A stretch of DNA of 7,900 nucleotides from an uncultured Bacillota bacterium (lineage in GTDB: Bacteria; Bacillota_I; Bacilli_A; Izemoplasmatales; UBA1188). Each line of letters starts with the position of its first letter. Positions within the stretch are counted from its first letter, which is position 1. Below the pieces are notes generated by a model, which saw only the letters and a program-made list of their open reading frames with translations, did no database searches and was not told the origin of the DNA. The position numbers were made by a program, and so were the translations under genes. The stretch spans positions 1-7,900 of the forward strand of contig CALCVH010000101.1 of the NCBI GenBank assembly GCA_937907585.1, read 5' to 3'. Shown piece by piece: positions 7,231 to 7,900 of the stretch.

Positions 7231-7900
7231 ATGAGAACATATTTGTTAAGATTTACAACTAAGGGAATAAAGAATATTGATAAGTTGACACCCGTTGATT
7301 TTTATAATAATTCTATTTCAAAGGGTAAAACGATCGACCTAGATAAAAAGAATTTAAAAGGTATATTCGGCATTAATGGAGCTGGAAAATCTGCATATAT
7401 TTTATCTATTGATATTTATAATTCTATTACAACTAAAAGCGATTATTTAATACAAGATAAAATTAAAAATAAATTGGATAAATTAATCAATAAATCTACA
7501 AAAGAATTATATATGGAAAATATATTTGCGGTATCGAAAGATGATGATTCAAAAGTATCTGATATTTTAAAACATACAATTGTTATTACACAAACAATAA
7601 ATGAATTTAATCAGAGATTATACTATATCAATGAAAAACTAGAAAAGCTCATTGGAACTACTATAAACTCTGATTATGAAGAAATATATAGTGTTAATAA
7701 AGGACAACTCACAATTAATAATAAGTATGTAGACGCTATAAAATATATTAATGAATACTCGAATAGGTTGGATCAATCTACACTATCTTCATATTCGTTA
7801 AATTCATTAATAAAAAGAGAACAAATGAATAATGTAGAGAAGAAATCTATATCTATATATCTATTCTCAACTTATTATAATGCAATTACTACAAAAACAT
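7231..7900 (+). CDS. P-loop AAA/SMC-like ATPase, N-terminal 223 residues (3' end beyond window)
   Basis: The frame is open from the ATG at 7231 to the window end. The N-terminus MRTYLLRFTTKGIKNIDK begins with a beta-strand pattern typical of ABC/SMC/OLD-type ATPases, and KGIFGINGAGKSAYILSIDIY contains Walker A GINGAGKS at residues 47-54, right after a strand. From about 70 on it is helical, Lys- and Asn-rich, with segments such as INEFNQRLYYINEKLEKLIG that could start the inserted helical or coiled-coil region. Walker B, the ABC signature and any C-terminal nuclease (such as TOPRIM or HNH) would lie beyond the window. There is no signal peptide. It has its own promoter and ribosome site and is separated by a terminator from addBA, so it is an independent unit. 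Many proteins of this build are anti-phage or toxin-like ATPases, but repair or other roles are equally open; I cannot name the subfamily. Confidence 0.8.
   Translation, partial: MRTYLLRFTTKGIKNIDKLTPVDFYNNSISKGKTIDLDKKNLKGIFGINGAGKSAYILSIDIYNSITTKSDYLIQDKIKNKLDKLINKSTKELYMENIFAVSKDDDSKVSDILKHTIVITQTINEFNQRLYYINEKLEKLIGTTINSDYEEIYSVNKGQLTINNKYVDAIKYINEYSNRLDQSTLSSYSLNSLIKREQMNNVEKKSISIYLFSTYYNAITTKT

Overview
The window is very AT-rich, with almost all Arg codons AGA, TAA at all three visible stops, and a single Trp codon in about 2,450 codons. Together with strongly reduced AddA and AddB proteins, this suggests a small-genome, low-GC Firmicutes/Mollicutes-related bacterium (RF39- or Izemoplasma-like gut lineages are plausible; this is inference from composition and gene architecture). 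No in-frame TGA is seen, so there is no sign of a reassigned stop codon.

Layout: positions 1-1270 hold a protein whose start probably lies before the window. It has an N-terminal sensor-like region and a C-terminal divergent diadenylate-cyclase (DisA_N/DAC-like) domain with an intact DGA motif but no canonical RHR motif. One base later addB starts (1272-3638). It is followed after 2 bases by addA (3641-6724), whose Shine-Dalgarno sequence is written inside the last codons of addB. The three genes look like one translationally coupled operon. AddA is an intact UvrD-type helicase plus PD-(D/E)XK nuclease. AddB is a shortened subunit lacking a Walker A motif but keeping its nuclease and all four iron-sulfur cysteines. 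Together they would resect double-strand DNA ends for RecA-dependent repair. The upstream cyclase-like protein suggests, but does not prove, a nucleotide-signalling link to DNA repair.

Positions 6725-7230 are a 506-base gene-free stretch with unusual structure: a perfect 12-bp stem-loop right after addA, an exact 76-bp sequence present twice at a 240-bp offset (each copy with an 18-bp perfect palindrome and an extra half-site), then a good rho-independent terminator and a strong sigma-A-type promoter. The promoter and a clear ribosome binding site serve the last gene (7231 to beyond the window end), the N-terminal part of a P-loop (SMC/OLD-like AAA) ATPase of unknown role, possibly anti-phage defence. 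The two transcription units are thus separate. The most unusual items are the cyclase-addBA operon and the duplicated palindromic element in front of the ATPase gene.
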